DNA of 64,000 nucleotides from Micropterix aruncella (taxonomy: Eukaryota > Arthropoda > Insecta > Lepidoptera > Micropterigidae), in contig OX155960.1 in assembly GCA_944548615.1 (NCBI GenBank), forward strand, positions 29,172,056 to 29,236,055, read 5' to 3'. The notes under the pieces were generated by a model. It worked only from the letters and a program-made list of their open reading frames with translations, made no database searches and was not told where the DNA came from. Both the position numbers and the translations under genes were made by a program. Shown piece by piece: positions 47,006 to 57,900 of the stretch. The number at the start of each line of letters is the position of its first letter. The stretch's first letter is position 1.

Positions 47006-47643
47006 ATTATCGACTTGTTGAATCCGCTTATTTAAAGTTTTCATAAAGAACGTAATTTACATTTCATTATGCAAACAATAAACGCAATCGTTGTAATCAG
47101 CGATCTTTAAAAATCGTTGATTGCTATATTACATACTGACTCACATTTCTTCACGCTTCGTCAGCTGTAAACAAATCGCCGTGGAGCTCCTGTCAAGATA
47201 TCGGCCTATTCGAATAAAAATAATGGTTTACCGGCTTGACACTGTTATGGAAATATTGTTTTTATTTAAGAATGTAGGCATAATATTATCTAGCAATTAT
47301 AATTAATTATCAACTGCATGTCTTCGTTTATAACAATAGGCGTTATGATTAATGAGATAAGTGCTAAGAATGCACAGTGCATAATTAGCTATTATCTGCC
47401 GACCTTTAGACGTACGTGTTTTTTTATTTCTTATGTCTGATAAGTTAAAATCGACTACTGTGATGAACTCGTCACTGTATCAGGCTTATTTCGTAATCAT
47501 GAAATCCAGAAAAAATATTTTGTTAACCCTAGATCACAAACTTAGTCTCCCTGACGAATTCTCTGTCTAAGTATGTTCCCCGTTCTTCCCAGCCTCGCCC
47601 CGCTCAGTGCTTCCTAAGATAGCTAACTACAGTCCACGCGCAA
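47006..47643. other. No recognisable gene
   Basis: Nothing recognised. Confidence 0.35.
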
Positions 47644-47822
47644 CCTCCGAGGAATCGGGGGCTGGGAAAGCGAGCGGATTACGCCGCCTCCCTATCGTCG
47701 CTTCATACTCCGCACTCTCCCAGTACTAGTACTCTCCCAGCACTGGGAGAGTGCGGGGTATGAAGCAACGGTTGGGGGTGATGTACATCCGCCCGCTTCC
47801 CTAGTCCCTGATTCCTCGGAGT
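47644..47822. repeat. Imperfect fold-back, about 80-bp arms
   Basis: cctccgaggaatcgggggctgggaaagcg... to ...cgcactctcccag (47644-47723) pairs imperfectly with ctgggagagtgcggggtatgaag... to ...attcctcggag (47743-47822). The loop includes a duplicated actctcccag. GC-rich. Confidence 0.75.
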
Positions 47823-48452
47823 GACCTGTGCGCATGCATTGCATCCGCACGCTTTTTACTTCCAGAGATTTGTCGAAATATTAGCCTCTCAGACTAATGT
47901 ATAGTGATTAGGTGTCAAAAGTGACGGAAGGTTAGTTTAATGAATAACCTTTCATATAAGCTCATGTTAGTTATGAATAATTGAGCGGTTATAAAAATAT
48001 AATCTGTGTTCATACTTCGCACTTTCAACCACTCTTGAGCTTGAGCAAACTGACTTCATCATATTCAGGCAGACGCGAACAAACTTGTTGTAACACTTGT
48101 TGTAACATTTTTCAAGTGCAGTAGGCGGTGATAGACGCACACAGTTACGAGGTAAGTAGGTAAGTACATACGTACATTTGTCCAAATGCCGAAATGGAAA
48201 GCGAAATTTAGTTCAAGGCGCAAAACTTTCCTATAATCTATGAAATCCTATTTCCTATTTCTTTTATAAAATTTGGTTTTTTTATCTTGATATTTTTTTG
48301 ATGGTTTGAAAGAGTGTATAGATTATGCAAATTGTGCAAGTACGAAATCTATTTTCCCTTGTTTCGCATGCGACATAAAATTTCGTCGTCCTAATGAATA
48401 CTGTCATAGGAATCCTAGCATTTATCTATCTAATACTCTTTATTGTGAACAA
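47823..48452. other. No recognisable gene
   Basis: Nothing recognised. Confidence 0.35.
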
Positions 48453-48605
48453 TTCACAATGGGCGGGTTTAGTGCCTTATGACCATCTCTTACACCAACA
48501 TTACTATAAGGTGGTGTGTGTGTGTGTATGTCTTGTATGTCTCTTGTTATTTCACTCGATCGACAGAATTAAACTGCAATTCCCTTAATTTTGTCCCAAC
48601 TGAAA

Positions 48606-48682
48606 ATGGTGACCCAGCCGGTAATCGAACCCGGAACATTACAATGTAAGATCAGACGATCTAACCACTATGCTACTTCAGC
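48606..48682 (-). ncRNA. tRNA-derived SINE head (pol III promoter boxes)
   Basis: The - strand reads gctgaagtagcatagtggtt (A box TAGCATAGTGG) and, 30 bases on, gggttcgattaccggctggg (B box GGTTCGATTACC). The acceptor ends (gctgaag vs ctgggtc) do not pair well, and the sequence runs into SINE body, so it is not a functional tRNA gene. Confidence 0.7.
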
Positions 48683-48870
48683 GGTATAGTGGCTAGGTCG
48701 CCTGACCTTACACTATAAGGTTGTGTGTTACCATTTTCCGATGGGATAACATTAACGTAATTGTATTTGAAGTCTGTCGATCGACTGTAATAACTTGTTA
48801 TTACATTTTCAGTTGGGATAAAATTACGGGAATTGCAGTTTAATTCTGTCGATCGAGTGCAATAACAAGA
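48681..48870 (+). mobile_element. Second SINE copy, inverted relative to the first
   Basis: gcggtatagtggctaggtcgcctgacc is a degenerate A-box head; the B box is poor (ggttgtgtgttacc). The body cagttgggataaaattacgggaattgcag and tail mirror 48545-48600. Confidence 0.65.
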
Positions 48871-48972
48871 CACATACTTAGACACATGTTACTCACACAT
48901 ACGTATAAACACTTTATAGTAGGGTTGGTTTGTAATATATTGTTCTATGATAATAAACCCGCCCATTGTGAA

Positions 48973-50445
48973 ATTTCACAAAAGCAGAAACGAACAAATT
49001 GGTTAATGGAATTATTTTACGACCAACCAAAAAAAAATTATTGAATACATTAATCGTTTCTTGATAACTATAGAAATTGTAGTTAGAGATATTATAAAAA
49101 TATGTTTTACTTAATTTGCCGTAAAGGATTTCAATATAAAAAAAATATATAAAAAACACAATCCATGCTCTACTAAATACAAATATGTAGTGAGATAAAT
49201 TTCACAAATATAAATATCGTAGCAAGAGAAAGCACGAGTAACTTCTTAATCAAGCTGGATTATAGAGAAATTTACAAAATATACAGAATTACATGCTATT
49301 TAAAATAAAAATAAACCAATTCAATCGAAAAAAATATAATAATAATACAGCAACAGTAAATGCATAGCCAGAGGGAAATTTTAATTTAAAAAGAAAAATT
49401 TTAAATTTACATCAAAATACTACATTTTGCAGAAATAGTCAAGTAGGTAAGTAAAATTAACAGAAACGAAAATTGATGAGATTTCAATAATATTAACAAT
49501 ATAAAGCTATATTAAATATATATTTATCCAAGACTTCCCGTTATGACAATAAATTTTAAACCTATTAACATTATTTTCATTTTCCGTTGAAAAAATTCTT
49601 GATTGTCCGATATATTTCTTTTTTTATTTAATATTTTAGATTACACTGTTCGACAATGCCAGTTTTACAGTGGTAAAAATATCTGTCCTTTATAGATTTT
49701 GGACGCTGAACAAGAAAATTACACTGAATGCCTCTTGGCTTTGGCTCTTTCTGCAATGAGCAACTTCTCTGTTTACATTTTACATATCATCGTTGTTACT
49801 TAAATATAGCAGAGAACGCCAACTTTTCAGGAGATAGTAAAAACATTACAACATTAAAAACATTACATTCAGCAGATTTTTGCAAAAAAATTGTTTGATA
49901 GTTGGTAGATATAGTTTAGTATAAGGGAATGTGTTTTTCAAAAATAATTGTCGATATTATCGACATATTATTTATTAACTAAATTTTCTTGTTACAATCA
50001 AGATAACTATAAAAAATATATACCTATCTCTATAAAAAAATGAAATGCTGTTCGTTGGTAATAGCATATTAGGTTAAATGGCTGAACCGACTTGACATTT
50101 TTTTAAAAAGTTTGTAATAATCCAAATACGGAAAGGAAAATTGGAAAAGTTGCCTGGAAAATTGGGAAATTCGGTAAAAACAGAAAGTGCTTTTTTCTAC
50201 TCACGATTCGAACGATGGATATCTGTAATTTTCTTTTTGAAAAGGAACAGCATATTGGGTTGATACTTTTTTAGTTTTGATGCTATGCTCTCGGGATGGA
50301 AATATTTCAATCGAATGTTTAATATTTGATTGATAAAAAATATAGAAGATCTTGATAAAAATCCGGAAAAACGCATTCCAGCCTAAATTAAAATAAAATT
50401 ACATTTTTCTACTTTTGTGTTGTTTAGCGATCTGTCCAACAAATG
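48973..50445. other. No recognisable gene
   Basis: Highly AT-rich; nothing recognised. Confidence 0.4.
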
Positions 50446-50489
50446 TAAGGTAGACTTTTATGTAAAAGAATACATAAAAGTCTACCTTA
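50446..50489. repeat. 19-bp perfect stem hairpin
   Basis: taaggtagacttttatgta (50446-50464) and its complement (50471-50489). The right arm is the start of the LINE 3' motif at 50481. Confidence 0.8.
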
Positions 50490-50590
50490 GTACGGGCATT
50501 ACTCCAGCAAGGTAGATATTAATCCTATTAATCTAGTATTATAAATGTATGTGAAATATTAATAAATAAATAAATATTTTATTTATATTC
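50481..50590 (+). mobile_element. LINE 3' end fragment
   Basis: tctaccttagtacgggcatt and an aaataaataaatatt tail; same family motif as 41993. Confidence 0.4.
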
Positions 50591-51197
50591 CAATTTATTT
50601 ATGTCTGTATTGATCTGTATTTTGGAATGTGCCAGAATGATGACTTCGCCGAGACGCTGCTATACTTAAAAATGCCAAGTCATCTTACTTGGAATCAACA
50701 GCAAAAAAAATAACGACGGAAACAACGAAACACATCTTCCCACATGTATTTTCCACCGATGTATTAGGTCGTTCTGAATGAGTTATAATGCTAACTCCCT
50801 AAAACCAGGCAAATAAAACGCTACAAAAATTTAAAATTGATATTTTGGTAAACAAAAACTAAATAAATAGATAGTGAATTGTTTTTATTGGCAAAAAATA
50901 CATAGCAGGTATTCTATAATTGTTTTGGCTTTATTACATTGAGTTAGCATGTTTTCTATTCTTGTATCTACACTGAGATTTTAGAACAAAAATAGTACAC
51001 GTAGTTGCTAAAATGTTAGTATAGTACAGAAGAAATATAACAAAAATGTATTACGTAATTTGCATTTATAATGTTTACAAACTAGTTAATAATACATTTA
51101 TTTAGACTCCTAAAATAAAAATAAACATCGAGCGACATTACAATTGCATGCCCCTCATTACATTTTCGTTAATTAGTCCAATTAAATACAATTAATT
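50591..51197. other. AT-rich spacer
   Basis: Nothing recognised. Confidence 0.4.
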
Positions 51198-51239
51198 AAC
51201 AATTATTATATAAGTTTTAAAACTTATATAATAATTGTT
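51198..51239. repeat. 42-bp perfect palindrome
   Basis: aacaattattatataagtttt followed directly by its exact complement, no loop. Confidence 0.85.
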
Positions 51240-51714
51240 CATTACGAGGAGATAGAAAAAACAATTCATTTCTACTCGCGAGGCAAATTGCCATAATAGT
51301 CAACTCAAGGTAGTCAGATGGTAAGGTTTGTTTGAGATATTTTAGGTCATCAAACTTTCTAGCAGATATTCGGCGCCTACTTTAATAAAGGCGAGGTGCG
51401 ATGTTTTTTTATTGTATTTTAGGTAATGTCTCCTACGTATTTCGAAACCTTAGCTAATAATAGAAAATTTCTTTTCCAGGTGTATATTGTAAGGCTCGAA
51501 TATCAGTGACCTTAGCATATAATTTGTTCGGTCGAATACTTTTTGTAAAACTCAAACTTCTCATTTTTTTAAAAAAAAGCCAAAGTTTATATATTTTACA
51601 AAATGATGAGGTATCTTACGAGCCATCTTCTTTAGTTGGTATATTACTTTTATAGTCATCGAATAAAGTTCGGTTGATGAATGCATGAAATCGATTTCCA
51701 TTTGTTCCAATTAA
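51240..51714. other. Spacer
   Basis: Nothing recognised. Confidence 0.35.
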
Positions 51715-52071
51715 GGCAATTCAAAAACGGATGACGATGCATTATATTTTGTAAAACCAACTTCGTACGCAGAGTCGCTCCGGCTCCATGAGATGATGTT
51801 AGAAAAGCGCCGAAGCATGATCGACGCATTATATCTGCATAAGTTAATTAATAATCGTGTTGATGCTAGTCAAATCTTAGAGCAGATAAAGTTTTCGCCC
51901 CCCTCGAACAGTTCGCTCGCAACGTTCCTTCAACTGCCGCGGCCGGTTGTCGATTCTAGCTATACTCAAAATGCATTTTTTAATAGAGCTTGTCATCATT
52001 ACAATTCCGTATTTATGGATATTGATATATTTGGCGCGCCTCCAGACACATTAAAAAAATCTAATAATTAA
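51715..52071 (+). pseudogene. LINE ORF2 C-terminus with natural stop
   Basis: The frame is open from 51715 to TAA 52069-52071. It reads DDALYFVKPTSYAESLRLHE, KRRSMIDALYLHKLINNRVD and NAFFNRACHHYNSVFMDIDI. The pattern R.....L.LL.KL.NN.VD ... R..N....D.F is the end of ORF2 in Jockey/CR1-type LINEs. It begins within a 5'-truncated copy. Its 3' UTR is split by the BEL/Pao element 33 bp after the stop and resumes at 59613. Confidence 0.7.
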
Positions 52072-52104
52072 TATACTAAAATTTTCTTAAGTAATCAATT
52101 TATT

Positions 52105-52109
52105 ATGGT
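52105..52109 (+). repeat. 5-bp target site duplication (left) of BEL/Pao
   Basis: atggt immediately before the 5' LTR; the same atggt follows the 3' LTR at 59608-59612. Confidence 0.9.
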
Positions 52110-52954
52110 TGTCTCGGCAAAATAGTTGTATTTAGAATTAACTACCAATAATATTAATATTAAAATATTCATAATACCGTAAACATTCCACACAACAAAG
52201 CCGTGAATATATGTATTCTACAGTTTTGAATAAGGGAATCACTAACATAGTATATTAAAGAAACCATGGAAACGAGAGAAACCATGGAAACAAGAGGCAA
52301 GAAAAAATAACAAGAAAAAAAAGAAGTAACATATTTTGTTTTAAAATTTTCATTCTTTCACAATGTAACAAATAGAAATAATTGAATTTATAATTTATTT
52401 GAGCCACATTGAAAGTGGAATTATAAAGTGACAAGAAAACAGTATTTTATTCAACCTTCAAGCGGTAGAGACAAAAATAATAGTCAGTGTTCGGAAAACT
52501 TTCGATAATTGAGTGCACAAGAGAGAACTTCGCGAGACCAGACTTCGACAGGACCGAGTTTATAACCCGACCCCGACGATATCTACGCTTCGCAGGACAG
52601 TACTGCTCTTCAAACGGTAAGCGACAATAACAGCTTATACCTTGATGCCTCAATTATGCGAGCGGCTAGATTTACAAACTAGTGGAGACTAGATCGATCT
52701 TATAGGAAAAGAGATCGCTGCGGAATCTGCTAAAGGAGACCGTACGATACAAGAGCTTAAGGTCACCTTGTATCGCAACTCGCCGAGGAGAGACACGCCT
52801 CTACGAGTACCTGGTGTGCCATCGGCAGTAAAACGCCGGTTCACATCACCCCTGGGTGCCACCAAAATTGCACCTTGTCGTTCTATGGCTACCCTAAAAT
52901 AAGGTGGCAGATTTTCGATCGGTTTAACCGCTGACCGCTGGATTTGCCACTACA
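52110..52954 (+). repeat. 5' LTR of BEL/Pao
   Basis: Starts tgtctcggcaaaatag, ends gatttgccactaca. Compared with the 3' LTR: ggaaaca/gaaaaca near 52288, gctaaag/gcaaaag near 52727, a ttcacatc/ttcactttc indel near 52845, and gccac/gacac near 52948. It contains the promoter; a tttataaccc motif near 52559 is a candidate TATA box. Confidence 0.92.
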
Positions 52955-52963
52955 TAGAATCGT

Positions 52964-52983
52964 TGGTCCTTCGAGCCGGATTC
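52964..52983 (+). promoter_or_regulatory. Primer binding site, complementary to tRNA-Tyr
   Basis: tggtccttcgagccggattc is complementary to the CCA-tailed 3' end of eukaryotic tRNA-Tyr (…ccggctcgaagga-CCA). It lies nine bases after the LTR, where minus-strand synthesis is primed. Confidence 0.75.
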
Positions 52984-53186
52984 TGGACTAGATACTAAAA
53001 AAAAAAACCGCTTAGGAGCTAGATTAAAATCAGAAAAAACAGAGAGGAAATATTTTTCTGAAAAATATAAAATTTGCAAATAAACCGTTGAAACTCGCTC
53101 AAACGGTTTAAAATCAATACCGGACGGCACAACGGTGCCTACCTACCACAACCTAACGATATAGTGGTAACAAATCAATTGATAAG

Positions 53187-54941
53187 ATGTCAAAAAACGG
53201 CACGCCAGCCCGCAAAAGCGAGCGAATCGCCGCCAGAAACGTAGACGGAAGCGCCGAGCACGACGCCACGAGATCACATGATGATACCGGCGCCACGATC
53301 GTTCCCCAGACAGCGCCGTCTATAGCCACATCGACGACGAGCCGCCGATCATCGAGATCGATGGCCGCCCGCATCGCGACACTGCAAATCGAAGCCGAGA
53401 TACACGCCGCAGCAGAACGAGCACGCTTACGAGCCGAGACCGCCGCCGCGGACAACGCTGCGGACGCAGCCGCCGCCAAGGCCGCCGCGGACGCAGCCGC
53501 CGCCAGGGCTGCCGCGGACATCGATGTGGCTGCCGCCAGGGCCGCCGCCGCCTCACAGCGCATAAAGATAGAAGCGCTAGAAGACAAACTTGAGCTCCAA
53601 AAACGGCTTATTCAAGCGCAGATCGAGGCGGAAGATGATGACGACTACGATGGCGACAGCCGCCGATCGAGGAGGAGACAGGACGAGAAGAGCCGAGCCG
53701 CTGCGTCCCAAGCTTCGTTTCGCCACACGTCCGCGTGGCTAGACACGCTGCAGGAACCGTCGCGTCCGACTCAACCGTCAAACAATAACATTGTAAAAAT
53801 AGACCATGTCCCGAATGTGCAAAAAAGTGCTGTGAATGTATCAGTGCAACCCCACCCTTCTGAGTACGCCTTAAGTCATGCTCGCGCCCATTTGTTGAAA
53901 AACTTACCAAGGTTTTCAGGTGATCCACGTGAGTGGGCTATATTCGCAGCTCTATTCGACCAAGGTACAGAGACCTGCGGCTTTACCGACGCCGACAACT
54001 TGGTACGGCTACAACAGAGTCTGCAGGGCGCCGCGCGCGAAGCGGTCCGTGCGATGCTCGTAGATCCACGGAATGTCGCCGAGATTCGCCGCACGCTCGA
54101 ACGTCGCTTCGGCCGCCCCAGCGCAAGGATTGACGAGCTGATGCGAGAGGCTCGCCGAACGCAACAAATATCGGTCAGTGACCCCTTGTTCAAACTTGTG
54201 GAATTTGGTACTGTTGTGTGTAATGTTGTACATTCGCTGAAGAATATGGGACACGATAGCTATTTGATAAATCCACAGCTACTGCGGGAATTAGTAAATA
54301 AATTACCGCAACACTTACGGTTGCAGTGGTTCTCAACCAATAATGGAGATCACCCAACTTTACTACATTTTAGCATATGGTTAGAAGGAATTGTAGATGC
54401 GGCAGCACAAGACGACTCGCCGCCTGCATTTTCTAACTTAAATACATCGAAAAATAACAATAGATTTCCACAAAACAACAAAAAGTACACGCATAATACT
54501 ACTGAAAGCAAACACATCGAGTGCGCAAAATGCAAGAAAAACAACCACCGTACACCCGATTGTAAGTTTTTGTTAGCCATGTCTGTACACGATCGCTGGG
54601 AATGGGTCAAACGGGATAAATTATGTATCCGATGTCTTATTAAGGGTCACAACTTAAAAAATTGTAGAAAATCAGGGCAATGCGGGAAGGACGGATGCGT
54701 ACAGCCGCACCATGTGCTTCTGCACTCCGACAAAGGGAAAACAAACAAGTCTGAACCCGCGCCGGTAGAATCCGAATCACATGACAAACCTAGCCCTTCG
54801 ACGAGCGCCGTGACCAATACGTGGAATGAAGCTACTGAGATGATGCTACGCGTAGCTACCGTAGAATTAAGAGGTCCCCTGGGCTGTTATACCACATCAC
54901 TCTCGCCCTACTGGACGAAGGCAGTACTATCACCCTCTTAG
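53187..54941 (+). CDS. BEL/Pao Gag
   Basis: 584 residues from ATG 53187. It forms the particle that packages the element RNA. N-terminal region: basic start, then a long Ala-rich helical/coiled-coil segment (about residues 50-145) followed by an acidic EDDDDYDGD patch and an Arg-rich stretch (RRSRRRQDEK). The capsid-like domain follows (LLKNLPRFSGDPREWAIFAA ... FGRPSARIDELMREA), the usual Pao Gag pattern. C-terminal zinc knuckles: CAKCKKNNHRTPDC (near residue 450), then CIRCLIKGHNLKNC and a third CGKDGCVQPHH. The start of the protease domain (MLRVATVELRGPLGCYTT) is read in this frame before the frame changes and a TAG stops it at 54939-54941. Confidence 0.9.
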   Translation: MSKNGTPARKSERIAARNVDGSAEHDATRSHDDTGATIVPQTAPSIATSTTSRRSSRSMAARIATLQIEAEIHAAAERARLRAETAAADNAADAAAAKAAADAAAARAAADIDVAAARAAAASQRIKIEALEDKLELQKRLIQAQIEAEDDDDYDGDSRRSRRRQDEKSRAAASQASFRHTSAWLDTLQEPSRPTQPSNNNIVKIDHVPNVQKSAVNVSVQPHPSEYALSHARAHLLKNLPRFSGDPREWAIFAALFDQGTETCGFTDADNLVRLQQSLQGAAREAVRAMLVDPRNVAEIRRTLERRFGRPSARIDELMREARRTQQISVSDPLFKLVEFGTVVCNVVHSLKNMGHDSYLINPQLLRELVNKLPQHLRLQWFSTNNGDHPTLLHFSIWLEGIVDAAAQDDSPPAFSNLNTSKNNNRFPQNNKKYTHNTTESKHIECAKCKKNNHRTPDCKFLLAMSVHDRWEWVKRDKLCIRCLIKGHNLKNCRKSGQCGKDGCVQPHHVLLHSDKGKTNKSEPAPVESESHDKPSPSTSAVTNTWNEATEMMLRVATVELRGPLGCYTTSLSPYWTKAVLSPS

Positions 54942-57900
54942 AGGAACAGATAGCAGATAAAATAGGAGTAGAAGGACCCCGGAGTCCACTAAATTTAGTA
55001 GGAGCCTCCGGCATGGCTATTCAAAACGCAACTACGCGCCGCGTAAACGTCGAGATCCGCGCCGTAAATACAAATCGGTTTTACGAAATGAAGAATGTTC
55101 GTACGATTAAAAATTTAGAATTGCCGACCCAAGTCTTTAAAGCCCAAGCTATGACCGACAAATGGCCGCATCTAAAAAACGTGCCTTTATGCGACGTTGA
55201 CGGACGGCCCAAACTGTTGATCGGAATTGATCACTGGGACTTATTTATTCCCAGGACAATTCGGGCCGGTCCGATAGAAGGCCCGACAGCAACATCGTCT
55301 CGATTAGGCTGGACTTTGGCTGGTGCGTCAGGGCACAAAAGATCTTCAGATACGCAACAAGTAAACACCCTTTGCAACGACGATAAAGTCGACGAGTTAG
55401 TGCGGAGTTATTTCGATGTCGAAGACTTAGGTCCCCATTCGAGGAAACATCGTCAGAAAACCAATCAGAGGGCAGAACAACTCCTACAGGCAACTACCCG
55501 TCAGGTAGGTGCACGCTGGGAGACCGGCCTACTTTGGAAGACTGACGATATTTCAATGCCGCCCAGCCGCGATATGGCTGAAAGGCGTCTAAAGTCGGTA
55601 GAAAAACGCCTAGAAAAAGACCCTATACTAGCTCGACAATACTCGGAAAAAATGAGCGACTTCATCGCGAAAGGTTACGCCGTAAAACTATCTGAAGCAG
55701 AAATAAACACCGAAAATAACCGAATATTTTACATACCACATTTTCATATAACAAATCCCAATAAGCCGGGGAAAATGAGGCTCGTTTTCGATTGCGCCGC
55801 CAAAGCTAATGGCGTTAGCCTCAACGACAACCTAATATCTGGACCCGACCTCCTTAATCCCCTAATGGGAGTACTATTTAAATTCCGTCAAGGACTGATA
55901 GGATTTGCTGCAGACATCAAAGAAATGTTCCTTCAGGTTAGATTAACGTACGCGGACTCACAGAGTCAACGATTTTTATGGCGTGATATGGACACCTCTA
56001 AACAACCAACCGAATATCGTATGCAAGTCGTGTTATTTGGCAGTACTTGCTCTCCATGCCTCGCGCAAAATGTAAAGAACCGGAACGCAGAACGCTTCTC
56101 AAATGACTTTCCTGACGCGGTAAAAGCTATAACGGATCGCCATTATGTGGACGATTACCTTGATAGTACGAACGATATCGAATCTGCCAAAAAACTGATT
56201 CGTGATGTGTCGCGTATACATCAATCAGGCGGGTTTGAGATCGTAAACTGGGCCAGCAACGACACTCGTACTTTAAACGAAATTCCCGTCGAGAGGCGAT
56301 CAAAAACAAACGTGGCGTGGTCAAATCCAGATGACAACGTCGAGCGCATACTCGGGCTTCAATGGGACCCAAAAACAGACAAATTATTTTTTGATACTAA
56401 TTTTAGGAAAATAAAACCCGACATATTGAACGGAACAATTATTCCCACCAAACGACAGACATTACAGGTCATTATGTCAGTGTTTGATCCACTCGGCTTC
56501 TTGGGACCTCTAGCAATAAAGGCAAAAATTCTGCTACAGGATATATGGTTAGAAAAGGTTGACTGGGACCAAGCGATCGGTAGTAATTCCTTCACGAAGT
56601 GGCAGACATGGTTAGAAGAACTAAAACACATAAAAGACTTTCAAATACCACGTAGCTATCAATATGCAGGAATAAAATCTAACGAACCGACGCAATTGCA
56701 TATTTTCGCTGACGCCAGCCAACAAGGATATGCAGCGGTCGCGTACGCGCGTTATATAGACACCGACAAAAAAGCATGTGTTGTATTTTTAATAGGTAAG
56801 AATAAAGTCGCACCGCTAAAAGCTATGTCCATACCTAGGCTTGAACTTCAAGCAGCTACTTTAGCGAGCCGCCTAGCGGAAATGGTAAAAACGCATCACA
56901 CATGGACGTTTCAGGAAACGTATTTATGGAGTGACAGCAAAACAGTATTGTCGTGGATCCGTTCCGACCCACGGCAATATCAAACATTTGTCGCCCACCG
57001 TCTCGGTGAGATAGATCAACTAACCAAGTTAACACAGTGGCACTGGGTTCCCACGGCGGACAACCCAGGTGATCTCGGTACACGAGATACCGCCGACAAC
57101 TTTGACTTAGAAAAAATACGCAGGTGGACCACCGGTCCCGATTTTCTAAAGCTAGACCGAGAATTATGGCCCACTGAGAAATCCACTTCGCAAACAATCA
57201 AACCAGACGTAGAGTTAAAACGCATTGTAGCTACGGTCCTTCAAGTACCGAGCCCGCCCTTGCTAGATATAAATAGATTTTCTAGATTAAATAGACTTTT
57301 AAGAAGCACGGCATGGACGTTACGGTTCATAGACCGTTGCCGGCACCGAGGGAGTCACGAACCGTTTCTATCCCCAGCCGAACTAGAACGCGCCGAATTA
57401 TATTGGATACAACAAGCACAATTAAGTAGTTTTAAATTAGAAATAGACGCCATTAAAAATAATACCGTATTGTCGAAAAATACAAAATTAATCAATCTTA
57501 ACGCCTACCTCGACCACGAAAACATGTTACGAGTAGGAGGACGAATAAACGCAATTAAGGGCGTCGCATTAGAGGTAAAGAAACCCCCAATATTGGACGC
57601 GAAACACCCCTTCACCCAGTTGCTCATACAACATCAGCATGAAGCTGCGGGACACAAGGGACGCGAATTCGTTGCCAACGAACTACGGCAACGGTTTTGG
57701 ATATTACACCAACGCGGCGCGATTAGGAAAATAACCTTTAATTGCCTTAAATGCAGGATCGACCGAGCAAAACCAATACCACCAAAAATGGGAGACCTCC
57801 CTGAACTTCGATTAGAGCATCACATTCGACCGTTTACAAACATAGGGCTGGATTACTTTGGTCCGATCGAGGTTGCTGTCGGTCGCCGGAGAGAGAAAAG

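Larger units (their letters stand above)
48453..48972. mobile_element. Fold-back element holding two head-to-head tRNA-type SINE copies
   Basis: A 19-bp perfect inverted end (ttcacaatgggcgggttta, 48453-48471 with 48954-48972) encloses two inverted SINE-like copies. The left copy reads on the - strand from a tRNA-like head (48682 down to about 48608) to a tail ending tgtcgatcgagtg...aataac (48545). The right copy reads on + from 48681 to the same tail at 48865. The right arm contains an extra internal duplication of the tail block (tgtcgatcgactgtaataactt near 48775). Confidence 0.75.

Noticed and set aside
48606..48682. Functional tRNA gene on the - strand
   Set aside because: A and B boxes are good but the acceptor stem does not pair and the sequence continues into a SINE body.
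52447..52653. 68-residue ORF on - within the LTR, repeated at 59099-59305
   Set aside because: Identical because the LTRs are identical; no domain, and LTRs are non-coding here.
53153..53587. 144-residue Ala/Ser-rich ORF on the - strand
   Set aside because: Antisense shadow of the Ala-rich part of Gag.
54900..54941. Programmed frameshift signal in BEL/Pao
   Set aside because: No slippery heptamer or obvious following pseudoknot seen; kept only as an open question.
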